Origin: Bilabrum cf. latius
Taxonomy: Eukaryota > Bigyra: Bicosoecida > Bigyra > Bicosoecida
Reading direction: 5' to 3'
Assembly: GCA_965178125.1 (NCBI GenBank)
Contig: OZ237745.1
Location: 744,001 to 808,000 of the forward strand
DNA: 64,000 bases
Position 1 is the first letter of the stretch. Each line of letters starts with the position of its first letter. Shown one piece after another: positions 11,801-21,339 of this stretch. Both the position numbers and the translations under genes were made by a program. A model generated the notes under the pieces. It was not told the DNA's origin, did not search any database, and saw nothing but the letters and a program-made list of their open reading frames with translations.

Positions 11801-12789
11801 TCAAGATCTGCTAGGTAGTGTAGAAATAACAGCTATTCTGAATGTGGTATGCTCATGTACACATGAGCTTGATGCACTGCTTCTGTCTCACCGGAGGTTG
11901 GGTCTGTGCTGCCAACAGCATCTGCAATGATGGCACCTTGGAACTTCGGGTTGGTCTTCAAGTGAGCGGCAAGCTCTTCGAAAAACCCCTTGCGAAACAT
12001 CTAGCTGCTGATAAATGTGCTGACTCTGCACATGATTTCTTCTTTGTTGCTCGTCTCTGGAGTCGAGCCGGTGCTGCTAGCAGAGTTTAACATCGCGAAG
12101 TCCCACATGTTCTTCATGGCTTCCTGTGGCACTCTCAGTAGATCCCTCGCACCGCCAGCAGCATCATCTTCATGACTAGGTTCAATCATGTGCGTGGCAA
12201 CGATCTCTGCGCAGTAGATTGTGTTTTCTTGGAAGTAGTGTTTCAGCGATGCCCAGCCGCCAGCGGCCGATACAAACACACCGGGACAGAACTGTCCAAG
12301 ACCGGGAGGCGTAGCCACATCCGGTTTATTTTTTCCCAATGCGAATTCAAAGAACCGAATGCACGATTTCTGGTCCCCTTCTTCCTGGTACCACGAAGTA
12401 CATTTCTTCTTCAAGCGTACGATTTGGCCTTCACCAACTGCGGACACAATAGAGTACGTGTGAGCACATCTATTTTGAAGCGAGCTAAAGCATGACTTAA
12501 CTCTATAAGCTGCACCAACTTCATGGTGTCGGCCTGGCGAGAGATATACAGATAAACCCTGTATCTTGCGCCCATATCTCATAAATTAGTGGCCATAGAG
12601 AATCAAGCGAAGCAGATTATTTCAACGTTAACCATAACCCACTATTGACTCACGCGTGGGCTGTACATCTGGAACTGCGCATGTTCTCTCCTTGAAGTCT
12701 GGAACTGGACACTGCGCGAGGGCAGCTCCAGCCAAAAGGAAGGCAACAGCAGCTACAGAATGCGCATATAGCACGAGCGCAGAATGCAT
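8856..12789 (-). pseudogene. Secreted-protein family copy 1, disrupted
   Basis: Paralogue of the intact gene at 15409-19260. Exon 1 12789-12654 (signal peptide M-H-S-A-L-V-L then A-A-L-A-Q-C-P-V-P), intron 12653-12438, exon 2 12437-11892, intron 11891-11808, exon 3 11807-8856. Two lesions compared with copy 2: a one-base insertion near 11410-11416 that shifts the frame (R-D-S-C-Q-R-P instead of R-D-S-C-R-A-L), and a TGA at 11088-11090 where copy 2 has GGG. Downstream of both, the original frame is still open to a TGA at 8856 with only TAGs inside, so the damage is recent, or else these are assembly errors. The C-terminus is a Pro/Thr/Ser repeat region ending S-D-G-C-C-T-I-S. The codon at 11731-11733 is CAG where copy 2 has TAG. 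Confidence 0.7.
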
Positions 12790-12967
12790 TCTTCTGCAAA
12801 CTTGTGATTCAGATGAATCTTGAGCTTCGAATAGACTCCTAGGTACAGCTTTGGAGGCCGTCTTCATGATAGTCTTTTCCACTGCTCGTCGCAACCGGTG
12901 GTCGCAAATTCCACCATGTGCAAAGCAATGGCAGGCCTCCCCACAAGTATAGCAGAGAGATAAAATC
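12790..12967. promoter_or_regulatory. Divergent spacer, unit 1
   Basis: 178 bp between the ATG of the secreted-protein copy 1 (minus) and the ATG of the ankyrin-like gene 1 (plus). The equivalent spacer in unit 2 is 157 bp. The pair layout is conserved, so the two genes may share a promoter; this is an inference. Confidence 0.4.
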
Positions 12968-14584
12968 ATGCCGATCCGAACCGCTCTTGGAAACCTTTCA
13001 ATGCGTGTGGTTGCGCCCCCTCGTGCCAAGTGGACCGATGCTGACAGACGAGCAGCGTTAGTACTTTGTCAAGGTGTTCCTGTTGATTCTGCAGAGACTA
13101 TCTGCCAAACCTCATACCTATGCGTCACCACATTGCAGGCACCTTTTCATGGACCTTCTGATCAGTGTACTTGACGGGGATATTGCCCAGCTGCATGGGC
13201 TCGCATCTCGAGTGCGGTCTTGCAAGCTATTCGGCCGACCGCTTGTCAACTACCCGGCCAAACTACAGAATGATGAGCAGTCCGAAAGAATATTTGGGTT
13301 CATCAAACGCAAACCAACACGAACATTCTTGGTTAGACCCATCCACTTCGCCGCCATGCTTGGGGACGTTGCTATCTGCAAACTTCTCGTGGAAGAGTGC
13401 GGAGCTACTTTACTTTGCGGTGGACCATGGGACTTAATAGTATGGACATGCGTAAGCACCACTTGTCTCGCACCGTCCTGGCCTTCCTGGTGCTCCACTG
13501 TTGCGTGACACGCCTCGCATTTCTTGAACGCAGGACGATGATTTGGTGCCATTCGACGTGGCAGTCGAGTCTCGACAGGAGCAAGTGGCCAGGTACATCT
13601 TGCTGAAGAGTGGATTCGTCATTCCAGACATTCTCTTGGTAGACTGGATGATGCCGACATGTTTTACTGTTGGACTGCTGCACTCGCTGGACACAGGGGC
13701 CGCTCGAGTCTGCCACACTCCGAGTTCGTCGATGTTCAATGATAGAGATGGCGTAAGTTGAAGTCGACACATGAAGCTGCGATAAGATGCGAGCCGTCCC
13801 ATTCATCAGCCGCTTTTTCGTTCACGATGCAGTACAGAGTATGCTGGCGATGGCGATCAGATTAGACTCATGTCAAGCCACTGTGGCTCTCCTGCATCGT
13901 GGTGCAGATCCTATGCGGCGATCTGCAAGAGATTCCGATCTGCCCGATGTTCTCACGCGTACTCGGTTCCAGGAGCGTGGCCCTCACCGGGGCTACACGA
14001 ACCGAGTGAGAGACGCCCTCGACAAGCACGGACTCGGAGCACCCCTCGGCGACAAGGTGGTCACGCGGCAGCAAGCGCTGGACGCGATCTACGCGGAGCT
14101 GGGACCCGAGCACTTCCCCGACTTGTCCATGCTGCACCCGGACCGGCGCCGATTGGCTACACTGCTTCGGTTCCGCCACGCCCACGATGCGCAGCGGGAC
14201 GCTCGGCTGGCCGTGGTTGCCGCCAGCGAGGGCCGGCCGCTGGAGCTGGCGAAGCGTCTGAGGCTGGGTCACTTGGCCGGCTGCATGGAGCGGAAGTACA
14301 AGCGGTCTGATGATGGTCTTGCAGGCACAGAGGGCTTGCAGACGCTGGAGGAGCTGGCCCGGGAGAGGGGCCACGAAGAGTGCGCGATAGTTGTGACGGA
14401 GTGGGACTGGCAGGAGGAGTACAGGCAGAGGCGGATCGCGGTGAGGAACGGCGCCCCTGCGAACAAACCGGTCACGGATGAGGATGTTGAAAAGTAGCGA
14501 ATGAAGCAAAGGGAACAAAGAGAGGCAGAGAGGGCCAGGCAGCGTGAGCAGCTGCAGGCGGCAGGTAGTGGCCACGATGGCTGA
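12968..14584 (+). CDS. Ankyrin-repeat-like protein, copy 1
   Basis: Four exons: 12968-13056, 13139-13451, 13534-13752, 13838-14584; introns of 82, 82 and 85 bp with GT...AG ends; 455 aa; stop TGA. Exon 2 carries a recognisable ankyrin unit (P-I-H-F-A-A-M-L-G-D-V-A-I-C-K-L-L-V-E), exon 3 a second (V-P-F-D-V-A-V-E...Y-I-L-L-K-S-G) and exon 4 a third (L-A-M-A-I-R...A-L-L-H-R-G-A-D-P). The C-terminus is a charged helix (R-M-K-Q-R-E-Q-R-E-A-E-R). A TAG at 14495-14497 sits where the paralogue has GAG and would truncate that helix in the standard code. No signal peptide or membrane segment, so probably intracellular. Function unknown. Confidence 0.75.
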
Positions 14585-15408
14585 CCTAGAGCATTGAAGT
14601 GTCAGGTGGGTGTAGGTAGGTACGTGTGTTCGATGGACGCGATCGTGTCGGGTATTGTTGTATTAGAAATGTAGATGCGAATCTTGCACGCTAGGTAGCA
14701 GCTGTTGGTGAGGCGAGGTTGAGGTCGCGCGTTGGGTGCAGTGCTCGTGCGAGGGTCAGGACCAGATGGATGTGATGCAGCGAAGCGGATGAGTTTGCGG
14801 TCGAGGAGGCCAGTCCAGTGAAGGACGAGCAGGAGCGGCGGCTAGGGGGTGGGCGAGTGGAATGGGGGGGGTGGGGTGAGGCAGAATAGGGAGGGGTGAC
14901 GGTACACCAAGAGGGTGAATGATCCGGATTAGTGGAGGAGATGATTGGCGGGGTCATCTGGTTGACACGGTGGATCGAAGGGGGGGCACACAATCCGGGC
15001 AGGTTGAGCCGGGGCGTGTGTGCGGTGAGCTGCCCGGATCAGGGATAGGATCACCCGACCACATGCGGATGAGGGAGATAGGGGCGGCGGCCACACACCC
15101 GGTCATGCATTGAGCAGCAGCCACTTCGTGACTACCTAAGTATAAGTGTAGAGCAGCCCGACAAAAGTACGAGTCAGTTGAGCAAAACGTGACTAGCAAG
15201 CTAGCAAAAGTATCGCGACAATGCAAGAAACTGCAAGGATGTGGCTCGAACGCAACGGCACGCCCTCCACCCCAGTGCCGGCGCCGCGGTGCCTCTCAAA
15301 TCGCATCAGCCACTGCAGCCGGCATAGAGCATCACCAAATGTACCATGCAACCAGACACACTGACGAAGTCCAGCGATAGACCACTACACCTCTGCACAC
15401 CCCTTGCA
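14585..15408. other. Convergent intergenic region between the two duplicated units
   Basis: 824 bp between ankyrin copy 1 and secreted copy 2. 14585-14692 resembles 21021-21133 (unit 3' end). 14693-14951 is unique, purine-rich on the plus strand near 14820-14890. 14952-15408 repeats 8398-8855. A minus-strand open frame at 14691-14993 has no family similarity that I can see and I do not call it. Confidence 0.6.
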
Positions 15409-18400
15409 TCACGAGATGGTGCAGCAACCATCCGACGCTGCTGATGGCGACGGAGTCATCACACTCGGGGTTGGCGAAGAAGAAGGCGTCTCTGAAGGTG
15501 AAGGAGTACACGATGGCGTCCCTGAAGGTGTTGCGCTAGAAGATGGCGTTGTCGTGGGAGTTGGCGTTGGCGTCGGAGTGGATGTAGGAGTCGGAGCTGG
15601 CGGGCGTAGCCTTTCGAACATGCATTCGGCCGGGAATCGCACAGCTTCGTCGATTGTTCTCGGCTCACACAGTCCTGACGGGTGCTCGGCATCGCGCCCA
15701 TCTCCACCAGCGCTGCCACCAGCTGCTATGGCGGCCTCGATTCCATTGCTTGGCATGTATCCTAGTTGTTCCAGCGTGTTAGCAGCGCCAAGCCGGACCA
15801 TGGTTGTGACGAGGGTCACCAAGCTAGTCTAATAGCTCGTGTGAGCTGCTCCGGCGCAGCCGAATGGAAGCAGCTGCTTGGCTTTGACTTCTTCATCTCC
15901 CTGAGCCGCACCAGACCTCAATACCCTTGGATACTTGACCGCACTGTCGCTAGGAAACTCGGCTGCTGCCCACTGACCGCACAGGACCCGCCCCCGGTCC
16001 TCCCGACTGAGATCCGCGAATGGATGCCGCTTCTTGTACATGTCGGTGAGGATCTTGGCCACTGGTGCGTACAGTCTCACACCAGCCACCTCTGTCCTAG
16101 ACAGGTGCCACAGCAGGCTAAGCCCTGGCTGCAGGGCTTTGAACAGTTTACTAGCATCGTCCAGTTCTGTCTTGTCGGACCCCGCGTCGCCTTCCGGAGG
16201 ACCATAATTGTCGAACAGTACTTTTCGAAGAATACTGACGGGACTGCATGATGATTCGCTGATCGAAGCATCTGCTGCGCACTTGAGGGCGTCCTGCACT
16301 GCTGCAGCCATCATGCCAGCCCGTGCGTCTTCGTAGTTCAGGTGGCTATTGATTTGTCCACTAGTTGCACGCAGCATGGCCATTGCCTTCCCAGCGCGCT
16401 CCAAGTACTTGGCGCTGTGCACGATTGAGTCTAGAACATCCAAATCAGGCCTATCCGCTGCAACTTCAGCCTGGTCGGCTCGATGCCGGTTGCTTCTCGA
16501 TCCGCCATAAAGGCTGCGCTAGTCTAGCAAACGGTGTTCCTCTTCCACGGCTCCTGTCGCTGGCTGCTCCTCGTCGGGTATACCGGGCAATGATACTTGC
16601 ATACTGGCTCCTTGAGCGGAGACACCAGCTCCCTGAATGACCGCGAGATCCTCGGTACCCGATCCGATCGCGTAGTTGTCTGGGCTGATGTCGAGTGACA
16701 AACGAATCGAGTCCAAGAAGTTCTCCGCCGCGGCGGATGCGATTTCGTGAATTGGCAAAGGCATCGCAACCATGCCCTGGCCCCACAGGTACACAGCTGT
16801 GTCGACGGAGCCCTCCGTGGCGTATGCCTCTGAAGCGAGGAGAGCAGAGAGGCTTCTATAGTACAGGACCCTGCCATACGCTTGTCTGAGTTCGTTCAAA
16901 AAGTGGGGGTGAATCCCGGCTTCTGGCAAGCTGGCAACAGCCTCGAAAACTGCCAGCTGGAAGTTCGTGATCGTGACGCGGTCAACCTGCTCCACAGCAC
17001 TAGACCGGCTACTGGCAGCACCGAGCTCGCCAGCGCCGGCTCCAGTCGCTGGGCCGGCCGGAGGTAATGCGCCGCGCAAGCTTGTCGACCTACCATTGTC
17101 ATCTTTCTTCAAGGCAACCAAAGCAGTCTAAAGGTTTTGACGCGCAGCCTAAAGCTGTTGCAGAGCCGCGGATCGCTCGTCAAGCGATGCCTCGTAGGCG
17201 CCCTGCCTGCAGTAGGCCGCCAACTCCTCGGGGATGGCCCGCAGCTGGTCCAGGCCCGCTGGCTCACCGAAATAGGCATGATAGCTGTCACTGCCTCCAG
17301 CAAACGTGGACGTGGTCTCACCGGTGACCACTGAGCTGCAGCGACTGAGAATCATCTCGGTCACGTCAGCCGCAATCAGCGAAGCTTCACGAAGCGCGGC
17401 ACACTTCTACTTTTCCAGCTGCTCCTTCATGAAGTGCTTATCAGCAGTGTCGTAAAACGTGTTGCTTAGAACTAGTTTATGTCGAAGTCCTTCCACGATC
17501 TGCTTGCAGTACTCCTCCGGAAGCAGCAACCGTGCCTTGGCCAAGACAGCCACAAGCCCGTCCCATTGGTGCATGGTGGCAAGGCGCATCGCGAAGGTCT
17601 TGACACCCGCGTGCTTCGCTTGCAGTGCTTTGTAGATGCTACCGGCGAGGATGGTGTGATAGGGGCACATCGCGTCGCCCCCGGTGGCTGTAGGATCAGC
17701 AGCACCTCCTGCACTATGTTGCTCCGGCCAGCACACCTGCTGCTGTTTGTACTGTTCCATAGCTTTCTCGCCTGTCAGCTCCTTGCCACCGCTGAGCCCA
17801 ACTTTCTTCTGATCGAATGCGAAGTCAGTCGCGTATAGCACGAGGTCAAAGTACCCTGAGACGGTGGTCTGCAGGGCCCGGCACGAGTCGCGGGAGTGCA
17901 GGGAGTGGAGCAGCTTGCGGTTGGCAACATCAGCAGGGCTCTGGCCCTCGTAATTGGCGTGTGCCACCTAAGCGACGCGATCACGCACTATTTGGGCTTC
18001 GGCTAGGAGCCCTTTGATGTCTTCGCTGACAAATGGTTGCTGGTCTTCACTCCTTGTACTTCCGGATAGCATGTGGTCCAAATCGGCCGACACATCGGCC
18101 ACACTTTCGCCTTCAGAAGGGTTTTCCAGCATAGCGGTGACCTTTCTAATTGAATCGGCAGAGCTTGCATCATTGTGAAACGAGAACACGCTTTCAAGTA
18201 GATGGTTTGCCTACTTCACGAAGTAGACATCCAGGGGTTCGCCATCTCCGTCTTTGCCCACGTCCACCCGAACATTCACATCAAGATCTGCGAGGAGCTG
18301 ATAAGATGTAATATATCCAAACTGAGTGCTTCACTTTAGCCGTGCGGTCATTTCCAGTATTCCCTCTCACCAGATGTAGGGTCTTTGCTGCCAACAGCAT

Positions 18401-19260
18401 CCGCAATGATGGCATCGTGGAACCTTGGCTCGGACGTCTTGAGGTGCTCAACAAACTGATCGAAGAATCCCTTGCGGAATATCTAGCTGCTGATGTAAGT
18501 GCTGACCCTGCACATGATTTCCTCTTTGTTGCTTGACATCGAGATGCCGCTGGGGCGCATCGCTGCATCCCACATGCCTTGCACGGCTTCATGGGGGCTT
18601 TCCAGTGGATCGCTCGCGCCGCCGCCAGCCCCGTCTCCATGGCCGGCGTTGAGCATGTGTGTGGCAACGATCTCTGCGCAGTAGATCGTGTTTTCTTGGA
18701 AGTAGTGTTTCAGCGATGCCCAGCCGCCAGCAGCCGAGACAAACACACCGGGACAGAACTGTCCAAGTGCAGAATGCGCGGCTTCGTCCGATTCCCTGAT
18801 CATCATGTTCAATGCGAACTCCGAGAACTACACGCACGATTCCTTGTCCCCTTCTTCCTGGTACCACTCGGTGCATTTCGCCTTCAGTGCGTCAACTTGA
18901 ACTTGATCGGCTGCGGACACAGATCTACCTAGGTTAATAATCTCATAATGGATATCACCACATTATGTGCACCGGTTCCACTTTATCAACCAATGCCAGC
19001 CTTTCCAGAAACTTGAAGCCGGTCTCATGCGTATCTTGCGTCACATAGCTCGTGAGTGGATGGTCACGGCGTATCAAGCAGTGCCTCCCATTTCGATCTT
19101 GGACGTGATTTACTTTCGACTCACGTACAGGCTGTGCTTCCGGGACTGTGCATGATTTCTCCTCGAAGTCTGGAACTGGGCATTGCGCCTGAACAAGACC
19201 AGCCGAAAGCATGGCTGTGACGGCCACAAATCGCGCATGCCATACAGACATAGTATGCAT
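15409..19260 (-). CDS. Secreted protein of unknown function, copy 2 (intact)
   Basis: Exon 1 19260-19125, intron 19124-18911 (214 bp), exon 2 18910-18371, intron 18370-18288 (83 bp), exon 3 18287-15409; 1,184 aa; stop TGA. Nine TAGs (18828, 18483, 18211, 17968, 17407, 17149, 17128, 16519, 15829). The N-terminus (M-H-T-M-S-V-W...L-V-Q-A-Q-C-P-V-P) is a signal peptide. The mature part has scattered Cys, a conserved block C-P-G-V-F-V-S-A-A-G-G-W, an Ala-rich middle, a long Thr/Pro/Ser tandem region (about 15480-15620) and the end S-D-G-C-C-T-I-S. The T/P/S tail suggests an O-glycosylated stalk or wall-associated protein; that is inference. No catalytic motif or transmembrane helix recognised. 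Paired head-to-head with an ankyrin-like gene. Confidence 0.72.
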
Positions 19261-19417
19261 GCCCGTATTAACTTGTGATATCAGCTGAATCTTGCACTTG
19301 ATCCCTCTGAATGCTGGTATGCAGTCGTAGTTCGGGCCCAGACCCTCGGTGGTCGCAAATTCCGTCGCGAGAAGGTGACGAGGTCAAGGTCGCCCACTGC
19401 AGCAACGAAACAAACTC
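19261..19417. promoter_or_regulatory. Divergent spacer, unit 2
   Basis: 157 bp between the two divergent ATGs of unit 2, matching the 178-bp spacer of unit 1. No clear core promoter motif. Confidence 0.4.
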
Positions 19418-21020
19418 ATGCCGATCCAAACCGCTCTTGGTAGCCTATCAATCCGAGTGGTTGCGCCTCCTCGTGTCAAGCCGACCGATGATGATAGACG
19501 AACAGCGTAAGCATGCGGTCACAAGGTCCTGTTGATTCTGTGGAGACTATCTATTTCATTTAGTACCCTTGCACCACAATCCTGCAGACAACTATTTGTA
19601 GACCTTGTGATCGGCGTGCTACATGGGGATATTGCCCGGCTGCATGGGCTTACATCCCGTGTCAGGTCGTGCCAGCTATTCGGCCGGCCGCTTGTCGACT
19701 ACCCCGCTTAGCTGCAGAATGATGACCAGGCCCAAAAGATATTTGCATTGATCAAAAGTGGGCGTCGGCCATTTTATATGGTTCGACCTATCATCTTCGC
19801 CGCATTGCTTGGAGACGTAGCAGTCTGCAAACACCTTATTGAAGATTGTGCTGCCAACCTCCGTTGTGGAGGGCCATGGTCCTCGTTGATATTGAGGGGC
19901 GTAAGTGTTCATCATAGGCTTCCGTTTTGGCTTTCCTGGTGCTGCACTGCTGCTGATGTTTGGTACAACTTGCATTCTCGTATCGCAGTCGGATAATTTG
20001 GTGCCCTTGGACGTAGCAGTAAGAACTCAAAAGGAGCAAGTTGCCAAGTACATCTTGCTGAAGAGCGGATTCGTTGTGCTGGACAGAATTTTGTTACTAT
20101 GGATAACTCCTTCCCTGAATTTTCCCGTCGGTCTGTTGCTCTCGCTGGATACGGGAGCTGCTCCAGTCTGCCACTCTGCATATGGTAGTGTAAGTTCGAA
20201 TTTGGAACAACACCTGGACTTGAAGTCGACCAATCCAACCACTTGCTAAGCAATTCGTCATACTGTACTGCAGAGTGTGCTGGCGACAGCAATCAAACGG
20301 GACAACTGCCAAGCCACCGTGCTTCTCCTGCATCGTGGTGCCGATCCCATGCGGCAATCTGCAAGAGATTCCGATCTGCCCGATATTCTCACGCGCACTC
20401 ACTTTCAAGAGCGCGGCCCACATCGGGGCTACACGAACCGAGTGAGAGACGCCCTCGACAAGCACGGACTCGGAGCACCCCTCGGCGACAAGGTGGTCAC
20501 GCGGCAGCAAGCGCTGGACGCGATCTACGCGGAGCTGGGACTCGAGCACTTCCCCGACTTGCCCATGCTGCACCCGGCCCGGCGCCGATTGGCCACTCTG
20601 CTTCGGTTCCGCCACGCCCACGATGCGCAGCTGGACGCTCGGCTGGCCGTGATGGCCGCCAGCGAGGGCCGGCCGCTGGAGCTGGCGAAGCGGCTGAGGC
20701 TGGGTCACTTGGCCGGCTGCATGGAGCGGAAGTACAAGCGATCTGGTGATGGTCTTGCAGGCACAGAGGGCTTGCAGACGCTGGAGGAGCTGGCCCGTGA
20801 GAGGGGCCACGAAGAGTGCGCGATGGTTGTGACGGAGTGGGACTGGCAGGAGGAGTACAGGCAGAGGCGGATCGCGGTGAGGAACGGCGCCCCCGCAAAT
20901 AAGCCCGTGACAAATGAAGAAGTCCACGAGGAGCGTATGAAGCAAAGGGAACAAAGAGAAGCAGAGAGGGCCAGGCAGCGTGAGCAGCTGCAGGCGGCAG
21001 GTAGTGGCCACGATGGCTGA
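19418..21020 (+). CDS. Ankyrin-repeat-like protein, copy 2
   Basis: Four exons: 19418-19506, 19588-19900, 19989-20189, 20274-21020; 449 aa; stop TGA. Exons 1, 2 and 4 have the same length as in copy 1 (89, 313 and 747 nt); exon 3 is 18 nt shorter. Ankyrin-like units: R-P-I-I-F-A-A-L-L-G-D-V-A-V-C-K-H-L-I-E, V-P-L-D-V-A-V-R...Y-I-L-L-K-S-G and L-A-T-A-I-K...L-L-L-H-R-G-A-D-P. A TAG at 19709-19711 (Y-P-A-Q-L-Q-N) aligns with AAA (Lys) in copy 1, and the GAG of E-E-R-M-K-Q aligns with TAG in copy 1. The charged C-terminal helix is fully open here. Function unknown. Confidence 0.75.
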
Positions 21021-21317
21021 CCTAGACAGTTGAAGTGGCAGGTGGGTGTAGGCAGGTTCGTGTGTTCGATGGACGCGATCGTGCTGGGTATTGTTGCTGT
21101 TGAAGTATCCACTTGAATGCGAATCTTGCACACTCAATCAAATCCTCATGCTTGGTTCAGATGATAGCAACTGCCTAGTCCAACAAGCGAACAGCAATCG
21201 CATCGAGGGATGCCACCCAATGACTCGCAGCAGCTATCCTCTACGCCGACGAGACTCACACTCTTGCGCATTCACGACTCCTTCACTCCATCGCGCCCTC
21301 TCTCATTCACGACTCCT
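21021..21317. other. Convergent 3' flank between ankyrin copy 2 and myosin
   Basis: 297 bp. The first 110 bp belong to the duplicated unit. Its right end holds the first copy of a 35-bp direct repeat (see 21270-21339). Nothing else recognised. Confidence 0.5.
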
Positions 21318-21339
21318 TCACTCCATCGCGCCCTCTCTC
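21270..21339. repeat. 35-bp perfect tandem duplication at the myosin stop codon
   Basis: attcacgactccttcactcc begins both copies (21270 and 21305); the 35-bp units read identically. The second unit contains the myosin stop codon (TGA, 21318-21320 on the minus strand), so the first unit lies in the 3' UTR. Confidence 0.85.

Larger units (their letters stand above)
8398..14692. repeat. Tandem segmental duplication, unit 1
   Basis: About 6.3 kb that repeats in the same order and orientation as 14952-21133: a 3' flank, a minus-strand secreted-protein gene, a short divergent spacer, a plus-strand ankyrin-like gene and its 3' flank. Exon lengths match exactly for several exons (136 nt for secreted exon 1; 89 and 313 nt for ankyrin exons 1-2). 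A 259-bp piece (14693-14951) separates the two units and has no copy after unit 2. Boundaries were judged by eye. Confidence 0.85.
14952..21133. repeat. Tandem segmental duplication, unit 2
   Basis: About 6.2 kb copy of 8398-14692. Both genes in this copy are open when TAG is Gln. Divergence between the copies is uneven: the C-terminal half of the secreted gene and the last ankyrin exon are nearly identical, while the first exons and part of the secreted protein's middle differ more. Confidence 0.85.

Noticed and set aside
14691-14993. Open frame of 100 codons on the minus strand between the duplicated units
   Set aside because: Pro/Ser low complexity from a purine-rich strand, partly in duplicated non-coding sequence, with no motif.
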